Shown here: positions 1-6,541 of the stretch, piece after piece
How the letters are laid out: each line of letters begins with the position of its first letter
How positions within the stretch are numbered: the first letter of the stretch is position 1
Origin: a virus
Virus record (IMG/VR): IMGVR_UViG_3300010370_000242
Location: 1-23,865 of that record
Length of the DNA: 23,865 nucleotides
Reading direction: 5' to 3' (one strand)
Position numbers and translations under genes: made by a program
The notes under the pieces: model-generated
Database searches by the model: none
What the model saw: only the letters and a program-made list of their open reading frames with translations
Told to the model about the DNA's origin: nothing

Positions 1-3
1 GCA

Positions 4-315
4 ATGGCCGATGACCAAGAGTTGGTCGAGTGGGACTGCAGCGTCTGCCACAAGAAGACCCTCACCGAGGACTTCATGCCCGTCGGCTGGTGCCGTGCGC
101 TCAACTCCAATACCGGAGACGTTCAATACACCTGCCTCGAATGCCAGATGTTCGGCATCAAGGTCCCCAAGAAGGAGCGCCAGTACCAGTGCATGGGGTG
201 CGATGCGGAGACGACTTCCATCGCCTTCCCTCCTCCCGGCTGGAAAGAGGTCGAGGACGGCGAGGTCATCTGCTTTGGCTGCGCCGAGGCCGACGCAGAA
301 GCAGGTGACGTGTGA
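4..315 (+). CDS. Small protein with two tandem zinc-ribbon-like motifs
   Basis: This 103-residue acidic protein carries four CxxC pairs: C12/C15, C44/C47, C63/C66 and C90/C93. They form two similar units, each with CxxC, then a P-x-GW motif (PVGW near 26-29, PPGW near 77-80), then a second CxxC. This looks like an internal duplication of a four-cysteine zinc-binding module. Such modules occur in many small phage and bacterial proteins and generally mediate nucleic-acid or protein contacts; no specific role can be assigned here. The ATG at position 4 is the only start visible, and any ribosome binding site lies outside the window. The stop overlaps the GTG start of the next gene, so the two are probably translationally coupled. 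It is the first of seven small genes leading to the large terminase. Confidence 0.8.
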   Translation: MADDQELVEWDCSVCHKKTLTEDFMPVGWCRALNSNTGDVQYTCLECQMFGIKVPKKERQYQCMGCDAETTSIAFPPPGWKEVEDGEVICFGCAEADAEAGDV

Positions 316-578
316 AGCGCCGCCGCCGTTCCAAGTGCAACCTCTGGTTCGCCGAGTCGCGCGAGCGTTACGACCTGAAGCGCCAGGAGTATCTGGCCGA
401 CAAGGCATGGCTCGCGACGACTGAAGGCGAGGCGTTCCTGGCCGAGTGGCGCGCGTCTCTGGAGGAGAGGCGTGAGCGCGTTCGTCTCATGCTGGAGAAT
501 CCAGAGTTGCTGAGCGACGCACTCAAGAGGACCTACCCCGACAACTTCGCTCCTGCTCCGCTGTGGTGGAAGTCATGA
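312..578 (+). CDS. Small basic/helical hypothetical protein
   Basis: This 88-residue protein starts with a strongly basic stretch (MKRRRRSK) and continues as a charged, probably all-helical chain rich in Arg, Glu and Leu. It ends in a Pro/Trp segment (FAPAPLWWKS). I do not recognise a family. The GTG start at 312 shares bases with the preceding stop (GTGA), and AGGTGA at about 303-308 can serve as ribosome binding site, supporting coupled translation. Third codon positions are GC-rich like the neighbours. The basic N-terminus could contact nucleic acid, but that is only an inference from charge. Confidence 0.7.
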   Translation: MKRRRRSKCNLWFAESRERYDLKRQEYLADKAWLATTEGEAFLAEWRASLEERRERVRLMLENPELLSDALKRTYPDNFAPAPLWWKS

Positions 579-826
579 ACCTTCCAGAACATGAGATGAC
601 TGACGAAGAGCTTCTCGCCTACCTACGCGACCAGTTTGACGAGCCGACGCTCGACGTAGAACCATGGTCGGAAGGCACCTTCCGCGTGTCGGTGACGCAG
701 AAGGAGATGGACGAGCACTACATCAACGACGAGTACGCGTGGGGCAACACGCCTCGTGCCGCGCTTCTCAACTGCATCCATCGCCACGGCGCAGTGATGA
801 AGCGAGAGGGGATCTGGAAGCGATGA
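575..826 (+). CDS. Small acidic hypothetical protein
   Basis: An 83-residue acidic protein starting MNLPEHEMTDEEL. It has one central cysteine (in LLNCIHRHG) and no recognisable motif. An in-frame GTG exists 12 bases upstream at 563, but the ATG at 575 forms the ATGA overlap with the preceding stop seen at several junctions in this cassette, and GGTGGA lies just upstream, so 575 is preferred. The segment YINDEYAWGNTPRAALLNCI looks folded, with a probable alpha/beta mix. The function is unknown; the position in a coupled small-gene cassette suggests an accessory phage protein. Confidence 0.7.
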   Translation: MNLPEHEMTDEELLAYLRDQFDEPTLDVEPWSEGTFRVSVTQKEMDEHYINDEYAWGNTPRAALLNCIHRHGAVMKREGIWKR

Positions 827-1206
827 ACCTCGCAGACCTTGGCCGCCGCGCGGTGGCGTGCAAGCACTGGCGGTGGATGCCGGGGATGCTTCTGCTCCCG
901 CACGTCGATGGTTGCGAGTGCTGCGAAGACAGAAACTTTCCTCGGCGCGCAGCTCGCATTCCTGCGGTCTTCACGACCGACATTGACGTGCCCGACCTCT
1001 CCGACCCCGCGACGCTCGGGTGCCTGCTGCATCTGGTGCGGGAGGCGTGGAAAGACCCTGATTTGACGGCAGACCGAGTGCTGCGCGGACCAGAAGAACG
1101 CGACATCTGGCAGGTCTACGTCTTCCACGAGAGTGGCGTGAAAGACGTGCTCTCGGGTCATTCGGAGATTGAGGCGCTCGTAGCCGCACTGGGGGCCGCA
1201 CCGTGA
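823..1206 (+). CDS. Conserved phage hypothetical protein (LGRRAVACK...RWMPGM type)
   Basis: This 127-residue protein begins MNLADLGRRAVACKHWRWMP and carries PDLSDPATLGCLLHLVREAW at about 58-76. From memory, this combination (LGRR-x-VACK-x-WRWMPGM, then a DPATLGCLL helix) recurs in small hypothetical proteins of phages of Proteobacteria; I know no established function. A cysteine cluster (CECCED, 31-36) sits between the two motifs and could bind metal, which is speculative. The C-terminal part (SEIEALVAALGAAP) resembles a helix that packs on a small alpha/beta domain. The reading frame stays open upstream to 664, but the ATG at 823 makes the ATGA overlap with the previous stop and follows GGAAG, so it is the likely start. 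Confidence 0.75.
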   Translation: MNLADLGRRAVACKHWRWMPGMLLLPHVDGCECCEDRNFPRRAARIPAVFTTDIDVPDLSDPATLGCLLHLVREAWKDPDLTADRVLRGPEERDIWQVYVFHESGVKDVLSGHSEIEALVAALGAAP

Positions 1207-1475
1207 TCCAGGACGAAAGCGCAATGAGACCAGTCGAACTCTTCGTCGTCGGTGCCCGTCGTGCTCCGGCATTCAAGGTCGGCGATGTGGTTGGGATTCT
1301 CACGGTCACAGATTCCGGAGACCCAACGATGCTCGCCGACAAGCGACGCGTGCATGTGCAGTGCACCGCGTGCCGGTACAAGTCGACTGTCTACGAGTCC
1401 TGGCTCCGCGCACTGCGCAAACGCTCCATCACCACGTGCTCCATGTGCAAAGATGTTCGCAGGAAGGCACAATGA
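1203..1475 (+). CDS. Stand-alone zinc-ribbon protein of the HNH/AP2-associated type
   Basis: A 90-residue basic protein. Residues 26-36 (VGDVVGILTVT) followed by C54-x-x-C57 and C79-x-x-C82 match the pattern 'GxxFGxLTV ... CxCxC ... LxxGxxxxCxxC'. I know this from the N-terminal zinc ribbon of many phage HNH and AP2-domain endonucleases and from free-standing phage zinc ribbons. No HNH or AP2 residues follow, so this is the binding module alone. A nucleic-acid-binding role is inferred. The GTG at 1203 overlaps the preceding stop; an ATG at 1224 (residue 8, behind AGGAC) is a reasonable alternative start. Confidence 0.7.
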   Translation: MIQDESAMRPVELFVVGARRAPAFKVGDVVGILTVTDSGDPTMLADKRRVHVQCTACRYKSTVYESWLRALRKRSITTCSMCKDVRRKAQ

Positions 1476-1981
1476 GCGACGACAAGTTCGACCCGATGTA
1501 CGTCGGCAAAGGCGACAAGCCGGCGCGCTACCAGCAAGAGAAGAAGCCCGTTCCTGGCGGGCGTGAGGTCGCTGGCGCAAAGCTCTACTGCCAGGCATGG
1601 CGCAAGTACGCAGAGCCGTTGGCCACTGCAACCGGCTGGCGCGTGCACTCCTTTGGCAACGGTTACGTACGACTTGTGTCCACCGACTACAAACACACCC
1701 AAGACATCAACCTGGCGTTTATCGAGGCACTCTGGCCTCTTGTGAAAGGATACGAATGGACCTCCAGCGAGCAGTCTTCCTCCGAGGCATCAGCGACCCA
1801 GCCGACATCTACCGGGTCACGACAACCCTTTTTCGGCCGAAGCACGCGGACCTACGCCTCGAAGACGGTTTCGTCGCCAGCGGCAACATCCGCGTCCCCA
1901 TCAGCAACGTCGTCGAACTCCGTACTCTCGATGCCCCTCCCGCTCAAGCCGCCGAGTCGACCGAAGCTCGGGGAGAAGTGA
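1472..1981 (+). CDS. Hypothetical protein with an overprinted C-terminus
   Basis: Starting at the ATG at 1472, behind AGGAAGG (1461-1467) and in an ATGA overlap, this reads as 169 residues. The first ~95 (MSDDKFDPMYVGKG through LWPLVKGYEW) look like an ordinary small folded protein. From about 1756 the chain becomes Ser/Thr/Pro/Ala-rich low complexity up to its stop, and over this stretch the G/C-rich third positions belong to the neighbouring frame, which encodes the next gene. So either the protein really has a ~75-residue overprinted disordered tail, or a stop or frame change is missing. The N-terminal half is secure as coding; the C-terminal half is doubtful. The function is unknown. Confidence 0.55.
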   Translation: MSDDKFDPMYVGKGDKPARYQQEKKPVPGGREVAGAKLYCQAWRKYAEPLATATGWRVHSFGNGYVRLVSTDYKHTQDINLAFIEALWPLVKGYEWTSSEQSSSEASATQPTSTGSRQPFFGRSTRTYASKTVSSPAATSASPSATSSNSVLSMPLPLKPPSRPKLGEK

Positions 1982-2052
1982 CGGATGTCGCGCCAAGCGA
2001 AGCCCCCAAGCGTCGAGGCCGCCCTCGCAAGCAATCCGACGTCTCCGAGTGA
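1756..2052 (+). CDS. AT-hook protein upstream of TerL; candidate small packaging protein
   Basis: A 98-residue protein from the ATG at 1756, preceded by AAAGGA (1745-1750). The N-terminal ~55 residues are a probable beta-rich domain (GISDPADIYRVTTTLF, then VPISNVVELRTL). An acidic linker follows, and a canonical AT-hook (KRRGRPRK, core GRP flanked by basic residues) lies close to the C-terminus. AT-hooks bind the DNA minor groove, so DNA binding is well supported by motif. Its place directly before the large terminase is where a small terminase usually lies, yet no helix-turn-helix is evident; a packaging role is inference only. It overlaps the previous frame by 226 bases and TerL by 68. Codon third positions strongly favour this frame. 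Confidence 0.7.
   Translation: MDLQRAVFLRGISDPADIYRVTTTLFRPKHADLRLEDGFVASGNIRVPISNVVELRTLDAPPAQAAESTEARGEVTDVAPSEAPKRRGRPRKQSDVSE
1970..1978 (+). promoter_or_regulatory. Ribosome binding site deciding the TerL start
   Basis: GGGGAGAAG lies 6 bases before the ATG at 1985. It supports this start even though it places the first 22 codons of TerL inside the end of the AT-hook gene. No other in-frame ATG or GTG follows for about 70 codons. Confidence 0.6.
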
Positions 2053-3646
2053 GCATGTCCTCGCTCAGTTTGAAGCTAGAGTCAAAGAGCAGCTGGCTCA
2101 GAAGAGCCTCACGCATTTCGAGGGTCTGCTCACCAGTCCTCTTGGCTTTGCTCTCACTACCGCATCACCTCTTCAGCGGGCCATTGCGCGCATCGTTGAT
2201 GGTCGGCCTTTGGATGAGCTGGCTGATGATGACGTGGTCCTGCGCGCATGCGGAGGAACGCTTCCACCAGCTGTTAAACCTTCTGAAGTCGCTATCGTTG
2301 CAGGCATTCGAACTGCAAAAAGCCTCAGTGCAGCGGCGCTCGCGGTATACTGGTCTCAGCGAGCAGACCTTACACGTCTTGGACCGGGTGAGATTCCGCG
2401 AATTTCGATAGTCTCGCTCTCGAAAGACCTCGCAGACGTCATCTTCGGCCACATCGTTGGCCGAATGATGGCCTCCCCGCTGCTGTCCAAGCTCATCTTG
2501 GAGACGCCAACGGCAGATACGCTGATGGTCAAGCATCCAAGCGGCAGGCCCGTCGAAATCAAGGTCGTAGCAGCGTCAAAAGCGGGCTCATCACTCGTCG
2601 CACGCTGGTCCGCAGGCGTCATCATGGACGAAGTCGCGCGATGGGGCGCGGATGACGCAGCGGTATCGGTCAACGACCTTCGTGATGCCGTCCTTCTGCG
2701 CATTCTCCCAGGTGCACAGCTGGTCTACATCAGCTCTCCATGGGCTCCGATGGGCTTTCTGTACGATCTCGTCAAAGAACGATGGGGAAAGCCCGATCGC
2801 GACTGCATCGTCATCAAAGCTCCAGCGTACGACATGGCGCCCATCATCTGGACGCCAGACAAGCTTGAGATCGCGCGGCGAGACCCGCGTATCTACCGCA
2901 CAGATATCGAGGCCGAATTCGCCGATCCGGAGGAGGCGCTCTTCACGACGTCGATGATCGAGACGGCAACGCGAGAGACGCCCATTATCGCTCCTCCGCA
3001 ACAGGGAATACGGTATACAGCCGCAATCGACCCCGCAACTCGTGGCAACTCGTTTACGCTGGTCGTGGCGACGGGCCAAGGGCGTAAGGAAAAAGTTATT
3101 TGCTTGGCAAAGCAGTGGACGGGAAGCGCGGTAAATCCCTTGTCTCCGGCTCACGTGCTGCAAGAGATCGCGACCATCTTGAGGGCGTACAAGGTGACCG
3201 TGCTCGACTCCGACCAGTACATGGGAGACGCCTTGCGAGACCTTGCGCACCAGGTTGGCCTCGTTCTCGTGCCGCACGCATGGTCATCGACCGAGCGAAC
3301 CAAGCGGTACCTCACCTTGCGCACCATGTTTGAAATGGGAGAGGTCGAGTTGCCGCCAGATACGCTCGTGAAGCAAGACCTTCAGCGCGTCGTTCGTCGC
3401 TACACGCAGAGCGGCGTCACGATCGATCTCGGTAAGACGAACGATGGGCGCCACGCGGACTATGCTCCAGCAATCTGCATGGCTCTGACCCGTTGGCATG
3501 AGCAACAGCCGACTCAGGCAGCAAAATCGTTCGAAGACGAGTACACCGGACTGACCGAGCAGGAGAAGCTGATTTGGCAGCCTCTCGAAAAGAGTATGCG
3601 TCGCAAAGCTGACCGAGCGTTCAGAAAGATGCGCTTTCGAGCTTGA
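1985..3646 (+). CDS. terL: Terminase large subunit (packaging ATPase/nuclease)
   Basis: This 553-residue protein is the motor that translocates and cuts phage DNA at the portal. The ATPase half shows a Walker A-like GIRTAKS (107-113) after VAIVA, and a Walker B VIMDE (212-216) with the catalytic glutamate. The nuclease half has the RNase H-like acidic set: D349 in AAIDPA, D408/D410 in VTVLDSD, and D492 in RHADYAP. Length is normal for the family. Walker A has Ala where GKS is usual, a deviation seen as intact coding rather than damage. The N-terminal segment LTSPLGFALTTASPLQRAIA (49-68) resembles the leader of related phage terminases. The basic tail (KSMRRKADRAFRKMRFRA) may contact portal or DNA. 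It is followed after 33 bases by the portal gene, as expected. Confidence 0.93.
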   Translation: MSRQAKPPSVEAALASNPTSPSEHVLAQFEARVKEQLAQKSLTHFEGLLTSPLGFALTTASPLQRAIARIVDGRPLDELADDDVVLRACGGTLPPAVKPSEVAIVAGIRTAKSLSAAALAVYWSQRADLTRLGPGEIPRISIVSLSKDLADVIFGHIVGRMMASPLLSKLILETPTADTLMVKHPSGRPVEIKVVAASKAGSSLVARWSAGVIMDEVARWGADDAAVSVNDLRDAVLLRILPGAQLVYISSPWAPMGFLYDLVKERWGKPDRDCIVIKAPAYDMAPIIWTPDKLEIARRDPRIYRTDIEAEFADPEEALFTTSMIETATRETPIIAPPQQGIRYTAAIDPATRGNSFTLVVATGQGRKEKVICLAKQWTGSAVNPLSPAHVLQEIATILRAYKVTVLDSDQYMGDALRDLAHQVGLVLVPHAWSSTERTKRYLTLRTMFEMGEVELPPDTLVKQDLQRVVRRYTQSGVTIDLGKTNDGRHADYAPAICMALTRWHEQQPTQAAKSFEDEYTGLTEQEKLIWQPLEKSMRRKADRAFRKMRFRA

Positions 3647-3679
3647 GCACGGGTAGAATTTCTGGATACTTGGCTGGAA

Positions 3680-5563
3680 ATGCCGGGTATCGCCGAGACG
3701 ACGGATGCGTGGTGGCTCCTTCATCAACAGAAGGAAGACCCGTACCTTGCGCTTGTCGGTGCGGTAACCGCGATTCGCAATGAGTCGGCGTACCGTCGAC
3801 AGATGTGGACGCGCGCGGCGGAGGTCTACGGCACCGATCTCAAGATGTTCGGAATGCCGGTAAAGAACGTCTGGGACGAGCGGGTCTCGTTCAATGTTGC
3901 GCGGAACGCGATCCACACCATGCAGGCCAAGCTTGCACGGCAGATGCCTTTGCCCAGCACCGTGACGGTCGGCGGAGACTTCTTGCAGCGGTACCGTGCA
4001 AAGCGGCTTGATCGGTTCCTCGCGGGCGCGTTTTCGGCCGCGGAGTACTCGAAGATCTACTCGCAGCTGTTGCTCGACGTCCTCGTCTTTGGCCAGGCAA
4101 TGGTCAAGGTCTACGTCAACGCAGACCGTCAGATCGTTATCGAGCGCATCCCGGTGTTCGACATCCTCGTGAGCGAGCCCGAGGCGCGATACGGAACGCC
4201 ACGGTGTTTGTACCACCGTTGCTACATGGATCGTTCCGTCGTGCTCGAAGCATTTGGCGATGACGACCCGAGTCTGTATGGCTCGAAGGCGGACCGTCGC
4301 AAGGCAATCTTCGACGCGCCGAAGCCTGCTGACGACGACTCCAACTACATGAATTCGTCGCGCTACTCGGACCAGGTGCTGGTCTACGAAGGCGTGCATC
4401 TTGCCTCGGGCGCCTCGGCAAAGGATGGCCTTCGCGTCATTGCATTGCAGACCGGCACGCTGCAGGCGACCCCGTGGCGTCGTTCGTCCAACTTTGGTTG
4501 GGCCTTTCTCCGTCTCAACTCGACGCTGGCAGGGTTCTACGGACCATCGATGGCGCTCGAACTGGCGGCTGCGCAGGACGAGTACGATCTCCTCAGCGAG
4601 AAGATTCAGACCGCGCACAACCTCATGGGCGGCTCGCACTTCGCTGTGCAAGCCGGCACCATGACCAAGACCAAGATCGACAACGATGTCGGGACCATCT
4701 TCGAATACGAAGGTGCGCCCCCGATCGTCTTCAATCCGCAGCCGGTCCACCCCGACACGTATTCGTACAAGGACATGATCGCGCAGAACATGCTGCGCTA
4801 CGAGGGCATCAGCGAACTGGCCGCGCAGTCAGTTTTGCCGGCCGGTCTTCGTCAAGCATCGGGGCGTGCCCTCACGGTCTACGACGACATGGAAGACTCG
4901 CGCTTCCGTGTTGCGCACGAAGCAGTCCGGCAATTTCACGTCGACATTGGGTGGCTCATTGTCGATGCGTGCGAAGAGGCGGCTGCGGACGGGATCGAGG
5001 TCGAGGTCCTTGGCCCTGGTGCTGGCCAGGCGGAGCGCATCAACTGGTCGCAGGTGGCGCTCGATCGCAAGGAGTACACGCTCCGCTGCGAGCCCATCAG
5101 CGCGCTTTCGCAGACCAAGGCTGCGCTCTTCCAAGAGGTCCTGGAACTCGTCGACCGTAAGGTCATCACGGACCGCCGTGTCGTTGCGAACCTCCTGAAC
5201 CTGGCGGACATCGATGCGGACCGCGACCTTGAGACTGCTGACATCGACGTGGTCGACAAGGCCGTGTCGCTGATTCTACGCGGCGAGGACTACCCGGATC
5301 CGGATAAGCGCCTTGACCTGGCTGTCGCGTACGACAGAGCGCGCAAGCATTACAACAAGGCCCGCGTCGATGGGGTGTCGGAGGACCGCCTGATCGCGCT
5401 CGATGACTACGTCACGAAGATCGAGGCGCTCATCGAGCAGGCCCGACAAGAGCAACAGGCTGCGGCGGCAGCTGCCCAACGGGCACAACAGGAGCAGGCT
5501 GCCCCGCCGCCACAGGAAGCACCTCAGCCCGAGGCGCAGACGATGGAGGCCATGAATGTCTGA
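3680..5563 (+). CDS. Portal protein (head-tail connector)
   Basis: At 627 residues, located between TerL and an acidic scaffold, this is the portal that forms the dodecameric channel at one capsid vertex. The N-terminal helical part (SAYRRQMWTRAAEVYGTDLK) leads to VSFNVARNAIHTMQAKLARQ (69-88), a wing/stem pattern common in podovirus-type portals. The strand pattern AMVKVYVNADRQIVIERIPV and the core ...YDLLSEKIQTAHNLMG... follow. The last ~45 residues are Gln/Ala/Pro-rich coiled coil and disordered tail. The assignment rests on order, length and overall pattern rather than a diagnostic motif. The ribosome binding site before the ATG at 3680 is weak (GGCTGGAA). The end overlaps the scaffold start by 8 bases, which suggests coupled synthesis. 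Confidence 0.88.
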   Translation: MPGIAETTDAWWLLHQQKEDPYLALVGAVTAIRNESAYRRQMWTRAAEVYGTDLKMFGMPVKNVWDERVSFNVARNAIHTMQAKLARQMPLPSTVTVGGDFLQRYRAKRLDRFLAGAFSAAEYSKIYSQLLLDVLVFGQAMVKVYVNADRQIVIERIPVFDILVSEPEARYGTPRCLYHRCYMDRSVVLEAFGDDDPSLYGSKADRRKAIFDAPKPADDDSNYMNSSRYSDQVLVYEGVHLASGASAKDGLRVIALQTGTLQATPWRRSSNFGWAFLRLNSTLAGFYGPSMALELAAAQDEYDLLSEKIQTAHNLMGGSHFAVQAGTMTKTKIDNDVGTIFEYEGAPPIVFNPQPVHPDTYSYKDMIAQNMLRYEGISELAAQSVLPAGLRQASGRALTVYDDMEDSRFRVAHEAVRQFHVDIGWLIVDACEEAAADGIEVEVLGPGAGQAERINWSQVALDRKEYTLRCEPISALSQTKAALFQEVLELVDRKVITDRRVVANLLNLADIDADRDLETADIDVVDKAVSLILRGEDYPDPDKRLDLAVAYDRARKHYNKARVDGVSEDRLIALDDYVTKIEALIEQARQEQQAAAAAAQRAQQEQAAPPPQEAPQPEAQTMEAMNV

Positions 5564-6539
5564 TGAACTGGTAGCCAAGATGAAGGCTGCTGCGAGCAGC
5601 GCGATTGCAGAAGCTGATGCCGCGGCTGAGGCCGAAGCGCCCGAGGCGGAGGCGCAGGCAACGTCCGAAGAGGGGGCGACTCAGGACGCGCCTGCGGTCG
5701 AGGCAGATGAAGAGCCGGCTGAAGCCGAGCCCGAAACGGGTGACCCTGATGCAGAAACAGGGGAGTCCGAAGAGGAAGCCGGGGAGCCGGACTACGCCGA
5801 GCAGGTGCTCGCCATTCGGAAGCAGGCGGAAAGCCGCATTCGCAAGGCGGAGAACTACGCACGCGAACTGGAGCAAAAGCTGCAGTACGCGGCCAAGTAT
5901 ATTGAGCAGTCTAAGAAAGAGGTCGCAGAGGACATCTTTAAGAAGCTGCGTCGCGCTCCCGCGCGAACGTTCAAAGAGTTCGGCTTTGACTTCCAGGAAC
6001 TCATCGATGCCGGCATGCGAGAGGGGTCCAACGACCACTCGTATGGCGAGCTTGACGAGGTGCGGAGGGAGATTGCTGAGCTTCGCCGTGAGCGCGAGGA
6101 AGCGGCAGCCGAACGCTCTGCCATGATGCAGGAGCGCCAGCTCCAGGACGCGCGGCAGGAGTTTCTTCTGCAAGTGAAGAAGAGCGAGTTCCCGACGCTT
6201 TTCAACATGTTCTCCGACGATACGGAGGCCCTCTGGGAGGAGGCAATCCGCATGGCTGAGCGCCATGAGGAACGGTACGGCGAGCCTCCGGAGGACATGG
6301 ATGTCATCAGGGCACTGGAGAAAAAGTACGCGGATCGCTTGAAGCGATTCGGTGCGCCGTCTCCGACGAAGGCCGAGGTCGCTGCTGGCAAGAAGCCCGG
6401 AGCGAAGACCCTATCGACTAAGGCTGCCAGCGAACAGCGGACTGCTGGCAAGCCCTTTGGGCAGCTCTCTCGCGATGAGCAGAAAGCTGCCCTTCTGGCC
6501 GCAGTCAACGCAACACAGCCCACCAATCGGAGTAACTGA
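5556..6539 (+). CDS. Capsid scaffolding protein
   Basis: A 327-residue protein between portal and capsid with typical scaffold composition. It has an extremely acidic Ala/Glu-rich disordered N-terminus (about 15-80), a charged coiled coil (about 82-125), a second helical segment (about 165-205, RREIAELRRERE), and a Lys-rich C-terminal end (about 270-327) ending in a helix (SRDEQKAALLAAVNA) suited to bind capsid subunits. Scaffolds guide procapsid assembly and leave before or during packaging. No protease motif is visible, so exit or cleavage by a separate factor is assumed. The ATG at 5556 lies inside the end of the portal gene. Alternative: a head assembly chaperone of another kind, but position and composition make scaffold most likely. 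Confidence 0.85.
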   Translation: MSDELVAKMKAAASSAIAEADAAAEAEAPEAEAQATSEEGATQDAPAVEADEEPAEAEPETGDPDAETGESEEEAGEPDYAEQVLAIRKQAESRIRKAENYARELEQKLQYAAKYIEQSKKEVAEDIFKKLRRAPARTFKEFGFDFQELIDAGMREGSNDHSYGELDEVRREIAELRREREEAAAERSAMMQERQLQDARQEFLLQVKKSEFPTLFNMFSDDTEALWEEAIRMAERHEERYGEPPEDMDVIRALEKKYADRLKRFGAPSPTKAEVAAGKKPGAKTLSTKAASEQRTAGKPFGQLSRDEQKAALLAAVNATQPTNRSN

Positions 6540-6541
6540 TC

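Noticed and set aside
3643-3659. Promoter-like TTGAGC and TAGAAT before the portal gene
   Set aside because: They are only 5 bases apart, not the 16-18 needed for a sigma-70 promoter, and no better -35 box is present.
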